Origin: Parastagonospora avenae f. sp. tritici 18332-5 | Lineage: Eukaryota > Ascomycota > Dothideomycetes > Pleosporales > Phaeosphaeriaceae | DNA: 64,000 nt | Assembly (NCBI GenBank): GCA_022559985.1 | Contig: JAFJTR010000048.1 | Coordinates: 180,633-244,632 of the forward strand | Direction: 5' to 3' | Shown: piece by piece, positions 1 to 10,917 of the stretch | Numbering within the stretch: position 1 is the stretch's first letter | Layout: each line of letters starts with the position of its first letter | Translations under genes and position numbers: made by a program | The notes under the pieces: generated by a model | Told to the model about the DNA's origin: nothing | Databases searched by the model: none | Seen by the model: only the letters and a program-made list of their open reading frames with translations

Positions 1-736
1 CGCGGGAGACCGCCTGATGATTCGATGCCGGGAACACAAGGCGCTGGGACATATAGAATCCCATCACATTTAACGAGCCGGACATGGGTCATGGCAGAAA
101 TGTGTATATGGGCCTCGGACGGGCCGGGCAATCGCATGAATTGGGCATGGCAGGATTTCATGTGCTGAAGTTGGATAGCGAGAAGTGCGCTGCACAGCGA
201 TGCAAAACGATATTTAACCCCCCGCTACTTTACAGACTAGTCAAGATCTTTAATTCATTCACTCTCGCCAACCAAATTCCGCAACGTCGCTGGTCTTCTC
301 GCATCGCACGTGTTGGAACATGGATTAAGATTGCGACTAACCGGGATAATTGCGTCGTCAACTTTAGCGTCTGCGCAGGAGCACACCTCCGATTCATCGT
401 CACCCCCGGGCCTCGAGTCCAGACGAGGGGATCGCCACTCATTTCTTTTGCCGTCTTTCTTGATACCCGACCGGGCTGACCCACGCTCGTTTTCTCCATT
501 CTGGTGGTCCTTTTTCGTTTGTTGATTGTTGCCTATAATATAGTTGCGCGAACGGCCAGCGACCCGTGACGCGCATTAGAGTTTGGTCGTAATTTATCTC
601 CTGGGATTTGAAACGGAATACGCGATACGAAGGGCTGCTGGGACACACGACTTGGGCACACGAGCTTGCGACACACGAAGACGACGACGACGACGAAGAA
701 GAAGAAGAAGAAGAAGAAGACGAAGACACGCGAGCC
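1..736. other. Upstream non-coding region of the Ras-like gene
   Basis: I see no supported gene here. Open frames on both strands are short, unlike known proteins, and overlap one another. The last 60 bases hold a trinucleotide microsatellite, listed separately. The region probably carries the promoter and 5' leader of the GTPase gene that follows. Confidence 0.5.
677..727 (+). repeat. (GAC)n(GAA)n trinucleotide microsatellite
   Basis: A run of GAC triplets passes directly into a run of GAA triplets, ending about 10 bases before the ATG of the Ras-like gene. It sits in the presumed 5' leader. In the GTPase frame it would read as an unbroken Asp/Glu tract joined to the start Met, but no in-frame upstream ATG was seen, so it is probably untranslated. 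Confidence 0.85.
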
Positions 737-1586
737 ATGGACGAGAGCTCCCGCGTCCATATTACCGTGTGTGGAGATGGTGGTTGTGGTTTGCGCGCCC
801 CTCCAAAGCGTGCCAACTTTGTCGCTAACATGCGCGCAGGAAAGAGCTCAATCACATTACGCCTGGTGCGAAGCCAGTGGACTTCAGATTACGACCCAAC
901 CATAGGTATGTGCGCGCTCGTACCATTGCGCTCAGAATCCGAACCACAAACTGACCACATTCACCGTCACCAGAGGACTCGTACTCAGTCACGCGCACGA
1001 TAGACGGCGTGCCCTACTACCTGATGCTCACCGACACCGCGGGGCAGGAAGAATACCGCGGTCTCTGGGCCGCATCGAACCTCCAATCCGACGCTTTTCT
1101 CCTCGTCTACGACATCACGAGCGCTAACTCGCTCGATGCACTCGAATATTACATGGAGATGATCGACATGGAAGAGGACAATCGGATAGACAACGGCAAA
1201 ATCCCGCCCGTGAAAATACTCGCGGGGAATAAATGTGACCTCCAAGGGCAGCGGCAGATCAAGGCGAAAGACGGGCTGGAGTGGGCGCGGCAACGAAAGT
1301 GCGGGTTCATGGAGACGAGTGCGAGGGAGATGGTGAATATTGAGGAGACTTTTGCGCGTAGGTCTTGCGGAGACTTGGTACGGGGATATGCTGACCATGA
1401 CCAGTGTTGGTCAGACGTGTTGTTGAAGCCCGACGACTGGCGGCCCAGGGAGCGCCCGGCGCACAACCGTATCGCACTGCTGCACTACCGCCGCCGAAAT
1501 CGAACGAGTCGTCACCATATGCACCAGACTTTCCAGACGATGGTGCCAAGAAGCCGAGTTTCTGGAGAAGGCTCAGGTGCTGGTAG
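737..1586 (+). CDS. Ras-family small GTPase
   Basis: Four exons (737-788, 840-905, 974-1357, 1405-1586) encode 227 residues. The P-loop GDGGCGKSS is split by intron 1 (residues 13-21), the switch I segment YDPTIEDSY is split by intron 2, and the switch II motif DTAGQEEY (from residue 60) and the guanine-specificity motif GNKCD are in exon 3. These are complete Ras G-box motifs, so GTP binding and hydrolysis are expected. The start is the first in-frame ATG before the P-loop, although the frame stays open upstream through an acidic microsatellite. The third intron is 47 bp with a CTGAC branch site. The protein ends in Arg-Cys-Trp, which is not a CaaX, CC or CxC prenylation signal, so membrane anchoring by the usual Ras route is doubtful. 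The subfamily was not resolved. Confidence 0.88.
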
Positions 1587-2214
1587 CCCTGCCATGCACG
1601 TTCTTTGAACATATTTGGATCCAGAGAGAACCTCTGGACGCTTTCGAGTTTTGCTACGGCTCCTTGAACATACTTTAGCGACCTGTTAGCGACTGCGAGA
1701 TCTCGTTTTGCTCATTGTATGCGTTTATCGAGATTTGTTGTACATGCCCGTTCGAAAGATTTGGCTACGTCTACGCAGACCTGTACTTATACGATATATT
1801 CCGACTGTCCATATTCATACTCGACATAATTACGGTGGAAGAAGACGCGCATGTAGAAGGCGAGCGCAAAGATCATATCAATAGATTAAAAAACAGATAA
1901 AAATCTACGTTAGTAATTGCAGGCGAAGTGCTGCTGATGTCATGCATACAATGACCCTTTTGAGGCATGCGATGCTGCTAGTCGGTACGCTAGCGTCTGT
2001 GCGCGGAGCACGCCATTGGATTTCGGACTGTAACTCTTGAGATCTTACATACACCACGCGCAATTGTTGTCCGGCAAGGCCAGAATCAGAAGCGCCGGTA
2101 CTGCCTAATAGTCGTGTTGGAAGAGCTGGGAGAATTGCGTTAGAGTAACCTCAGGGTAGAGTTTGTGCGCGGCTTGATAAGAGACGGACCCAGCCAAAAG
2201 GCACCGCAACCACA
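1587..2214. other. Intergenic region
   Basis: No gene is supported between the GTPase and carrier genes. It should contain the 3' end of the first and the promoter of the second. No RNA gene or repeat was recognised. Confidence 0.5.
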
Positions 2215-3132
2215 ATGTCAAAAGCCGACCACGAGCTGGAACTCCCGGACCAAGGCGGTCTCAAGCGGACTCTCAAAGATCTCTTCGCCGGTGCCGTAGG
2301 AGGCGTAGCCCAAGTCCTCCTCGGCCAGCCCTTCGACATAGTAAAAGTGCGCTTGCAAACAACATCCCAATACACCGGCGCCCTGGATGCCGCCACGCAA
2401 ATCTACAAAAACGAAGGCCCAGCCGCGTTCTACAAGGGCACGCTGACCCCCCTGATCGGAATTGGAGCATGTGTGTCTGTCCAATTCGGTGGATTTCACT
2501 ACGCGCGCCGCGCCTTTGAAGCGCAAAATACCGCCAAAGGACATCCTGCGCAACTCTCCTACGCGCAGTACTATGCCGCGGGCGCGTTTGCTGGAATAGC
2601 TAATACCGTGCTGTCCAGCCCGATCGAGCACATTCGCATCCGCCTGCAGACGCAGCCTCATGGCCCAAACCGCCTCTACTCCGGCCCCATTGACTGCGTG
2701 CGCAAGCTGTCCGCACACCAGGGCGTCCTGCGCGGCGTGTACCGCGGCACAGCGGTGACGTACATGCGCGAAGCCCAGGCCTACGGTGTGTGGTTCACGA
2801 CATTCGAGTACCTGATGAACGCGGACGCCGCGCGCAACCACATCAAGCGCGAGAACATCAGCACGTTGAAAGTCGCCATGTATGGTGGCCTCGCGGGCGA
2901 GATGCTGTGGATTAGCAGCTACCCGTTCGACGTGGTGAAGAGTAAGATGCAGAGCGATGGCTTCGGCAAGGACATGAAGTACCTCAGCATGCGGGATTGT
3001 TTCGCAAAGACGTATAGAGCGGAAGGACTGGGTGGGTTTTGGAAGGGCATTGGGCCGACGTTGTTGAGGGCTATGCCTGTGAGTGCGGGGACTTTCGCGA
3101 CGGTGGAGATTGTCATGAGGATGATTAGTTGA
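2215..3132 (+). CDS. Mitochondrial carrier protein, YMC1/2-like
   Basis: A single-exon gene for 305 residues with three mitochondrial-carrier repeats. The signature PxDxxK motifs are visible: PFDIVK near residue 39, a degenerate SPIEHIR in the second repeat, and YPFDVVK in the third. The stretch YKGTLTPLIGIGACVS and the replacement of PxD by SPIEH in repeat 2 closely resemble yeast Ymc1/Ymc2 and the carnitine/ornithine branch of SLC25. It should sit in the mitochondrial inner membrane and move a small carboxylate or amino-acid substrate; the substrate cannot be read from sequence. Length is normal for the family. The ATG directly precedes a short hydrophilic tail before repeat 1. Confidence 0.9.
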   Translation: MSKADHELELPDQGGLKRTLKDLFAGAVGGVAQVLLGQPFDIVKVRLQTTSQYTGALDAATQIYKNEGPAAFYKGTLTPLIGIGACVSVQFGGFHYARRAFEAQNTAKGHPAQLSYAQYYAAGAFAGIANTVLSSPIEHIRIRLQTQPHGPNRLYSGPIDCVRKLSAHQGVLRGVYRGTAVTYMREAQAYGVWFTTFEYLMNADAARNHIKRENISTLKVAMYGGLAGEMLWISSYPFDVVKSKMQSDGFGKDMKYLSMRDCFAKTYRAEGLGGFWKGIGPTLLRAMPVSAGTFATVEIVMRMIS

Positions 3133-4857
3133 GAGCCGGGTCTGTAGGATACCAGTGATGCTGGCTCTGCGCATGTCGTGCAGATTGTACCTGTACAGTT
3201 TCAACACATAGAGGGATTTGGTAGGGAAGACATTTTGCCCCTTGTCCCGAGCATGCAGTGGTGCGACTGCTCAGTAAATCGATGGTCGACCAAATCCCAG
3301 TCCATTCCGCCTCATGTAATATTACATTATGCATGCGTATTCAATCCATGAAGCGTCGTGAAATGAGTCAAATCGTGATCATTCTTGACACGGCATGAAA
3401 TACTGTACCGGTGTACAAAACAGATCAGCACTTCTGACATGCGATTCACTGCCAGATTCATCGGCAACCCTGCAACGCAGGCAACTGAGCTCTTGTGCCA
3501 GCCGAGTTTCATTGGATCTCCGGAGCAGAATCCCGTAGCGTAGTCATTCCAGATCAATGACAGGTATGGTCGGAGTCGGGCCGATGACCATGCTGCGTCA
3601 CGTTGCCTCAATTCTGATGACTGCCAAGATGATTTACACACCAAATGAATGAAACTGGCTCTATAACACTAAGCATTGTTCGAGCATTCGTCATAGGTGG
3701 AAGAATAAATTGAGCTTGTTGGGTAATGTTTATGGAACACGACATTGGAGCATGAGCTTGTTGATCTAGCAGGTGTGGTAGTAGGTGTGGCAGTAGGTGT
3801 GGATTGCAACATTACGTACGTCGCGTCCTCGAAGTCAGGGCTCTCTATGTATCTATGGCAGTCCTCTTTCCATAGATACAATGCGCCCGTGCTGAAGTAG
3901 TAGCCACTCTCACAGAAGTACAGCGCTGCATTTCAGTGACCATGGGTGGCGAGATCTGCAAGCGCATCCTGGCAGCAAGAGGCTCGAACTCCGGTAGCTA
4001 TAGAGACCAATCTAGAATCCCCAAGACCGGATTCGTATCACACCCTGATCGATGTCTCGAGTCCGATAGGTCCAAAACAGTGTACGAAACGTGGCCAAAC
4101 AAGATGAAGCTGATGTCGTCTGCGAAAAGAGCAGATTTCTGTGCATTGCTGGGCTCACTTGATCGGCATTGTGGAAGAGAGTAATGAAATTGTTGAACCT
4201 CCTGGCCGCTTTCTGCTTTGTGTTGGTGGTGTCTTCGAATATGGAAACATCTGTGGTGGAACGTTCTGATGTTGAAATGGACTTGCGGGAGTGTGCTCAA
4301 GCACATTAGGCGTTTCGTCCTGGACCAGAGGGCGATAGAGAACAAGCCGAGCGACCAGAAGACCACATTTGCACATTATTGAGATGCAGGTCGCAGCGTA
4401 GTCTCTAAGATGTGAGGCTTCAGACTGGGACACAGATTCACTTGCTTTAACGCCACGGGCCAGTCCGGGCAAGTACAATGAACGGCGCCCACAGCCCGGG
4501 CCAGAAATGCGCGCTTCAGTACGTGCCCGGTCGCACTCGGAGGACACCAGCGGAGCTGCTTGTCCGACGAATCAGGAGCGATCTAAAGTGGCCACTTGCT
4601 CCAGGAAATGTCCTAGGAAAGCTTCGCAGTTCGCTGCTGCGGTGAGGACTTGACATCCCAACATCAGAGCGGCTTGGACACGCGCTATTACCCAAAAGCG
4701 ATTGGTCTTGTGAGTGACGACAACCGGAGACCCAGCGAAGTGTGGGGAGTTCCCGTGCGCCATTCATTACGCACACTGCCATTTGCATATCTCCCGCTGG
4801 CGTCAGGTCAAGCATCTCGAGTCGAGATACCGTGTACGATTATCGATTCCCGCAGTC
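3133..4857. other. Intergenic region, 1.7 kb
   Basis: I found no open frame with recognisable protein character on either strand. A short 12-bp tandem repeat near 3.78 kb is listed separately. The right end must contain the promoter of the Zn2Cys6 regulator. Confidence 0.45.
3769..3802. repeat. Short tandem repeat, unit about 12 bp
   Basis: Three consecutive near-identical copies of a unit resembling GTAGGTGTGGCA. It is non-coding and of no evident function. Confidence 0.6.
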
Positions 4858-6733
4858 ATGGGTAACTATCGATCCAGAAGCGGCTGGTGAGTGGTCTCAT
4901 CTGCGCACCCTAGACATGGTGGCTAACATGTATATACCACGACAGTTTGACCTGTCGAGCTCGTCGCGTCAAGTGTCAGTCCCGATACTGCCACATTCTG
5001 TCCTTTCGATTCTTGCTAAATGGCGCCAGGTGACGAGACGCGTCCGGTATGCAAGGCCTGCAGCAAGAAGAACCGGCCTTGCCAATGGGACGCGCCTCAG
5101 AATCAGTTCAAGGTCTATCAGCCGCAAGACGGCAGGTCTGCTACACAGGAATCCGGTGCTGACAGCGAGGCGATGGATGTTGATGAGGGTAGCGAAGAGG
5201 GGCAAGCCAGCCGTCGGACATTTGCTCCGAAACCCAATCAGTCTACATCCAGGAGAAACAGTCGGGCCGAGGACCTTTCCGAGCCGCATGCTTCCAGGTC
5301 CACCACGAGTCAGCATTCTCCAGACAACGAGCCATTGGTCTTGCGCGAGTCTAGAAGGCATTCTGATGGAACCGATGGCAGCCGTCCTAGTATCAACCAT
5401 GGCCCCAACTCACTGCCTGTCGGAGTTCCGCAGGGAACTCGACCGTACTCGCAGACACCAGTGCCCCTGACACATGATGAGGCGGTCCTCGTTCACCACT
5501 ACACAGAGCACCTCGGACGCTGGCTTGATTGCACTGATGCGACCCGGCAATTTACTCTGAGTGTGCCAGGCAAAGTGAAAACATGTCCAGTCTTGTGTTA
5601 CGCTGTCTTGTCGTTCGCGGCACGACATCGAAGGGAAGAGGCCAACGCCGACGCGTCATACCACCGTTGTATCCCTCTGTTGATCGATCGTCTCAATGAG
5701 AGTGCTGCAAGCCATGATGAGACGCTCTTATGCGCTATTGTGATCCTCCGCTTCTATGAGCAACTCATTGGTGAGTGGTCTGTGCCCGCGCAGTGCCGAA
5801 ATGGAAACTGAGTGCATCTAGTACCTTCTAATACAGGATCCGACGAGGAGAATCATCTCACCGGTACTTCAGCCATCTTGCGAGCTTCTCAGGGTCACCA
5901 TTACGTGGATCCATCGGCGCCTACTTTGCGCGAGGCTGCGTTCTGGGTCTACGTGCGCCAGTGTCTCTATAGTGCAACAATTCACCAGCAGCCACCTGAC
6001 ATAGATTTCACATTACAGCTCTACCCTACGCCAGAATCCATGCAAGACGCACACCCCCTGGCTCGCCTCAGGCTAGAGACAGCATGGGCTAACCAAATGA
6101 CATGGAACCTGGCACACGTCGTCAATTATTGCTTTGACCCCAGCGCTGAAGCAAACAACAGGGGCAGGCGATGGCAGGAGCTCTGGGATCAAGTCGACAA
6201 ATGGTCTAAAGAGAAACCTGAAGGCTTCAACCCTATATGGCAAGGCAAAGCCAACGAACATGGAATTTTTCCGGAGGTGTGGTTCACCACGGACTGGCAT
6301 GGTTAGTACCGACACTTGAGTTGGCCGCAGTGCACGCACTTACAGGCCCTGCAGTCCTCTCATTCGGCTTCTATCACTTCGCCCGCATTTTGCTGCTCAC
6401 GTACAAGCCCGGCCCAAAATTCGCCATTCGGAATGCGACCGGCTTGTCAGACACGAATGTGAGTGCAGTCGACGCTTCCGTGATGCTTGCTGATTTCATC
6501 AGCAACAAATTCTCGGGCACGCGCGCATGATATGCGGCGCATGCAAATGCGCTCCGGAAACCGGGCCACTGTCAATCACAGTGTGCCACACAATCTTCAT
6601 CTGGGGACCACTGGTGATAGATCCAGCCGAGCAAGAAGAGATAGCAAACCTCCTTGTCGCCTTCGAGCACAACCATTTCTGGCCTACCGCCTGGATCATC
6701 AACGCGCTCAAGAAGGAGTGGGGTATAAGCTGA
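4858..6733 (+). CDS. Zn(II)2Cys6 fungal transcription factor
   Basis: Six exons: 4858-4886, 4946-4974, 5030-5770, 5837-6301, 6346-6458, 6503-6733, giving 535 residues. The zinc cluster exists only after splicing. Exon 1 ends inside the first Cys codon, exon 2 gives CLTCRARRVKC, and exon 3 adds the last three Cys. The result is C10, C13, C20, C27, C30, C37, the exact CX2CX6CX6CX2CX6C spacing of Gal4-type DNA-binding domains. The rest has the helical character of the fungal-specific regulatory domain and ends in a motif typical of ARCA-like / Fungal_trans_2 proteins (FEHNHFWPTAWIINAL). It should be a nuclear sequence-specific regulator. Its targets are unknown, and no neighbouring pathway suggests one. 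Splice phases agree at every junction. Confidence 0.88.
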
Positions 6734-7691
6734 TGTGGCACTGGAAGAATCGCCGATTCTCACGCCACGGCCCACGACTCCAGAAAGCTGAATATCTGTA
6801 CTCTAGTCTCTAGGAACATTGACGCCGCGTCCCATCGGCTCTCGAGCATCGTGCATAATCTCCTGCCGCAACGACCGGAATGCGTGGGGTGCCGGCACGC
6901 GCCATCCGGGCTATGCAAGGAAAGCAATGTCATGTACCAATATAGGCCTGATTTATAGGACTGGCTGCAATCATAGGCATCGTAGCTTATCTCTGGAACA
7001 TGAGAATGCAACACTTCAAAATCTTTGCATCCCGCTGCTCGCAAAACTGCCCTATATCTGCGAGACTGCTACTGTACTTTAGTTGCACCAATCGATCTTG
7101 CTCTTGTATACTTTTCGGACAAGTTGCCCATCCAACTCCAAAGCATGATGTTTCATACACGGCCACGGGCTTACCGGATCACGCCTATGCTGTATTATCA
7201 ATGGGCTTGGCATGAACTCGTGCAGATCAACAGGCTCAATGCTCTTGTCATACCACTATGAACGCGAGGCTGAAGGGTGTGTTGAGAGCTTTCGTGTAGC
7301 TATGTATGATTGAAGATTATCGCGATGATATATACAGCTTTGGTTGAAAGATTCGAGAACCTCGAAGGACGGCAGGCTGTTGCATTATGGAGAAGACGGC
7401 CTGGAAGCGAGCATGAACTACTATTGTCCGGTCGGATCCGCGTGGAAGTATCGTGACTGTTCATTCTGTTGAGTAACTTGCATTCATGCATACAGCGTTC
7501 TGCAGCAACGTAGCTTGCACATGCAGTGTTCTTCTATGCGCATGCAATATGGTATCAGCGCAATATGGTGACATGACAAAAGGACCCCGATCAACGCCGC
7601 CATCACATGCAAGCTCCCTCGTATGTGTTCATAAACTCAGTGATGTCCCGCTCTGTCATCAATCTTCATCACTGATTAGCCTTAATCATGC
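6734..7691. other. Intergenic region between convergent genes
   Basis: It lies between the 3' ends of the Zn2Cys6 gene and the Spt10-like gene. Only short unconvincing open frames occur. No RNA gene or repeat was seen. Confidence 0.5.
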
Positions 7692-9236
7692 TTACTTGGA
7701 ACCAAATTCTGCAACACGGTTCAGCCTTCGCCTCATCTCCTCCCTTGCTGTGGGCGCCCGCTCGTTCGCGCCTGATGCTTGTTGAGTCAAAGACGTCTGG
7801 TTCAGCTCACCCATGGGCGGTACACCGTCAAGTCCGGCTCCAGCAGCTAGGAATGGTGAGGGCGGTAAATCCGCAAGGTTTCCGTTACGTTTGATATCTT
7901 CCATGAGAGCTGGATCGACTGGCATATCGAACTCATTGTGTTGCGGAAACGCCGAGAATGTGTTTTGCGCTGCTTCGAGCTGGAGCTGGCCGTTGGGAGA
8001 TTCTTGTGTCGGCGGGCTTTGGCGTAGATGTGCGTATACATCGACAGGCGGGGTTGAAGTCTGTGGAGAATGTCCGTTGGTAGGCTGACTATAGCGGGCT
8101 TGATTTTGGTTCTGATTCTGCCGCATGGCCGACAAGCCCTTGTTCATCTCGCTGCACTCAGGACAATTTCGGATGACTTGACTGACAGTCTCCTTGATGC
8201 GAACCCAGTGGTAGAGCTCAGCAATAGCAGCCGTAGTCTTATTGATGCCACCATGTGACTTGTGGTGGAGGTCGCGTGCAATCTCATACTGCTTCTGAGG
8301 ATCCGCGATGACCTCTTTGCCTTTCAACCAGAGCTTCTCTTGCTCGTCGTCTTTGCCGGGCGTAAGCTTGTAGTGTGTAGCGGCACTGCGAAGACGGCTC
8401 TTCTCTGCTCTGTCGGCGCCGTTTGGGTATTTGCCGTTTTTAAGATAGAAGCGAATCTTGTCGAAACGCTCTTCAGACACAAAGTCGTCTTCCTGACCAA
8501 GATCGCGGCCATAGATGATAGCATCAACCAGCTCTCCTGGATATGACTTGAGGTTACCGCAGCCCTTGACACGACCGATACGCTTGAAGCCGAGAGCGTC
8601 CCATATCCGGCATGACGCTACGTTGGTTTCGTATACCAGGTTGAAGACGGAGTATGTGTAGCCCTGGACAAATTAGTTTATGTCTGCCTATACTCGCACC
8701 GCACATACCAGCTTCGGTGCCCAGTCTAGATATGTCTCTCCCATCAAGCGCCCAACACCTCTATTGCGGGACGCATCTGTGACCAGAAATCCGCCATTGC
8801 AGACATGACTGGACCGACCAGGGTAATTTGGCTTGATGTAGAAGCTGCCAAGGCATTCCCTCTCCCAGTCGCAGCCTCTCTGCGCCATGTCATGTAATTC
8901 TCTGCCGTCCTGTATTTCGCCTAGGAGCATGATCGCTCCGAACACTCCGAACCAGTACGGACCGAAGTTCTCGAGGGGCAGCGGCTCGACCATAGGGTAT
9001 GTGTCGCCCTTCTCAATCTCGCGGCCCAACTGATCGCACAAGTAAGCCAGTAGTGTGAGCGGTACCTGCACTGGCGCAGAGAACGGTATAATTGTTGCGG
9101 TCGTGACTCGGTCGCGAAGAGTGACATGGCTAGGCGCAATGCCTACAGGCAGTGGGCCGCCAGGCGGTGGATACGGTACTTCGCCCGAGGTCCTATAAAT
9201 GACAGGCGCACTCGGATCATCCAGCATTGCTGGCAT
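7692..9236 (-). CDS. Spt10-like GNAT acetyltransferase with integrase-type HHCC zinc finger
   Basis: Two exons (9236-8709 and 8663-7692; intron 45 bp, phase 0) give 499 residues. The N-terminal half has a GNAT fold: the acetyl-CoA loop R157-x-x-G160-x-G162 and, across the intron, a typical beta5 region ending NVASCRIWDALGFKRIGRV. The middle has an H2C2 zinc-binding module like that of retroviral integrases: H309, H313, then C343 and C346. A Gln/Asn- and Pro-rich tail follows. GNAT plus HHCC finger is the architecture of yeast Spt10, which binds histone-gene upstream elements and promotes their transcription, so a nuclear chromatin role is inferred. The finger is part of a cellular gene here, not a retroelement remnant. 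The ATG used is the first in this open frame; a short upstream exon cannot be excluded. Confidence 0.83.
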
Positions 9237-9805
9237 GGCGGGCAGTTGCGCGGCGCACTCGCAAGTGGTCGCTATACATGTGTTAGTGGAGAATAGAGGG
9301 GAAGATCAAGTTTGGTCGATAGTTTGCAAGCAATGCGGCGCAGACACATGGTGACTGCATACATGCGATGCCTGCGCCATCACAAGCGAGTGATTTGCTT
9401 ATCACTGCTTCAAGCCTGCGAAGGATGAGAGTTGTAGGACGTACCAATGCAGAGAGGCCGGGTTGGTATGAGGAATCCGCCTGGTGTGCTCCCGCCGTAC
9501 CGCCCTTGTTTCGGACCACACTAACGTCTCGAAGAGCGCGCCAATCAGACGAGTGCCTTGAAATATGCGACCACGCGCTGTGACAATTGTTCAGAATCTT
9601 TGCAGTGAGAGTGTGAGTGCAATATTGTAGATAATAGTGTAGAGCATCGAGTAACTTGATTACCTGATCAAAGCCAAACGTGCCAAGAAGCTAGGCCAGG
9701 GCCGTAGCTCATCGCACATGTTCGGCGGTGGTCTTCCTTCTACGACCTAGCCAACATGATGGCGGATGACGGCTATTTGTACGGATTCAATCCAGCTGAG
9801 GATCC
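9237..9805. other. Intergenic region
   Basis: It lies between the start of the Spt10-like gene and the 3' end of the thioesterase gene, both on the minus strand. It probably carries the promoter of the Spt10-like gene and possibly an unseen small 5' exon. Nothing else was recognised. Confidence 0.45.
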
Positions 9806-10585
9806 CTAAAGTGGAGGCACAACTCGCTCAAGCCATGTGCACAAGTCTCTCAGCTCTGCGCCATTCAGCACATGTCCCATCCCCTCATATTCCTTGAGAG
9901 TCACCCGCTCTTCAGGCACTCCGAGCTCAAACAGCTTCTCATAGCACAGCCGATGGTATCGTTTTGGCACCAATCTATCGCCAGTACCTCTTGCGAGGAA
10001 TACTTCAACGTCATCCTTGACGTCCTTTGGAAGCCCGGCTTCCTCCCTCAAAGTAGGTATCCGATCTGGTAATGGCAGGTAGCCAGACAATCCGACAAGA
10101 CCAGCGAGTTTGCCAGCATACTTCGACGTAAGACCTCCTAGTAACGACATTGCATGGCCTTGGGAGAATCCGCCCAGTACTATCCTCTTCTCTGGGATAC
10201 CTTGCTTGACCAAATCGTCGATCAACGATGTTAGGTACTTGATGGTAGCCAGCATACCCTCTTCGTCTTCATCATCTTCCAACTCAGGCCGCGAAGGTGG
10301 GTACGGAGAAAGTGAGGTCGGCATATACCATGCAGTAGTGGCTAAGTCGTTGTTCTCCAGTGCGTTCGGAAGAACCCAGGTCATGTATGGAAGCTTGCCT
10401 GCGTTTTGGAATTGACGTGCGACATCTGAGTTGTAGTCAACACCATGTGCGTCAAGGAATACAAGAGGCATACTTTCGACGCCTTCTGCTTCGTCGCCAA
10501 GACCGTGGACAAAGACAAAGGCGGCAGCTTTTGAAGGGTCGACTGGAGATATGGGCTCAATGATGATTGGCGACTTCCTTGCCAT
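9806..10585 (-). CDS. Acyl-protein thioesterase / phospholipase-carboxylesterase
   Basis: An intronless gene for 259 residues with an alpha/beta-hydrolase fold. The oxyanion strand FVFVHGLGD is near residue 22. The nucleophile elbow is GFSQG (Ser141), followed by Asp203 in a TGDRLVP segment and His238 in GMGHVL, a complete Ser-Asp-His triad in family order. Members of this family (APT1-like) cleave thioester-linked fatty acids from S-acylated proteins or hydrolyse lysophospholipids, mostly in the cytosol. An acidic linker (DDEDEE, about residue 103) is a local insertion. It is divergent from the Vps71 gene, with about 330 bp of shared upstream DNA. Confidence 0.88.
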   Translation of the reverse strand: MARKSPIIIEPISPVDPSKAAAFVFVHGLGDEAEGVESMPLVFLDAHGVDYNSDVARQFQNAGKLPYMTWVLPNALENNDLATTAWYMPTSLSPYPPSRPELEDDEDEEGMLATIKYLTSLIDDLVKQGIPEKRIVLGGFSQGHAMSLLGGLTSKYAGKLAGLVGLSGYLPLPDRIPTLREEAGLPKDVKDDVEVFLARGTGDRLVPKRYHRLCYEKLFELGVPEERVTLKEYEGMGHVLNGAELRDLCTWLERVVPPL

Positions 10586-10917
10586 TACTAGTTCGGTATA
10601 TGAGGCCGAGATATATACTCAGGTTGTCTATCGATGTTCTCTGAATAATGAAGATACTGCGCCAGGTGGTACGAGAGGTCGTGGAATTAATTGAATACTC
10701 ACATCAGTAACAAGACAGTGCACTGGAAGATACAACGATTTCTCAAATACACATCCTACATCATGCTAGCTTGATTAGAGACGAGACGTACCATCATGTA
10801 CCCCGCACATGATATCCTGTCGTCCGCGTTCGATGCTAACGCGTCTCCACGTGACTACTAGCTTCATCAAGCTCACTTCCGAGCCTTCCCCGCAACTTCA
10901 ACTTTCACCACCGCACC
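10586..10917. promoter_or_regulatory. Divergent promoter region, thioesterase / Vps71
   Basis: 332 bp between two head-to-head start codons. It must hold both promoters. No specific binding site can be named. Confidence 0.5.

Noticed and set aside
84..479. A 131-codon ORF at the left edge
   Set aside because: It overlaps other frames of similar length, has no motif, and lies in probable promoter DNA.
2218..3207. A 329-codon minus-strand open frame
   Set aside because: It is the antisense shadow of the carrier gene; its composition is Arg/His-rich without any motif.
8150..8280. A retrotransposon integrase remnant, suggested by the HHCC motif
   Set aside because: The motif is fused in frame to a GNAT domain as in Spt10, and no other retroelement sequence is present.
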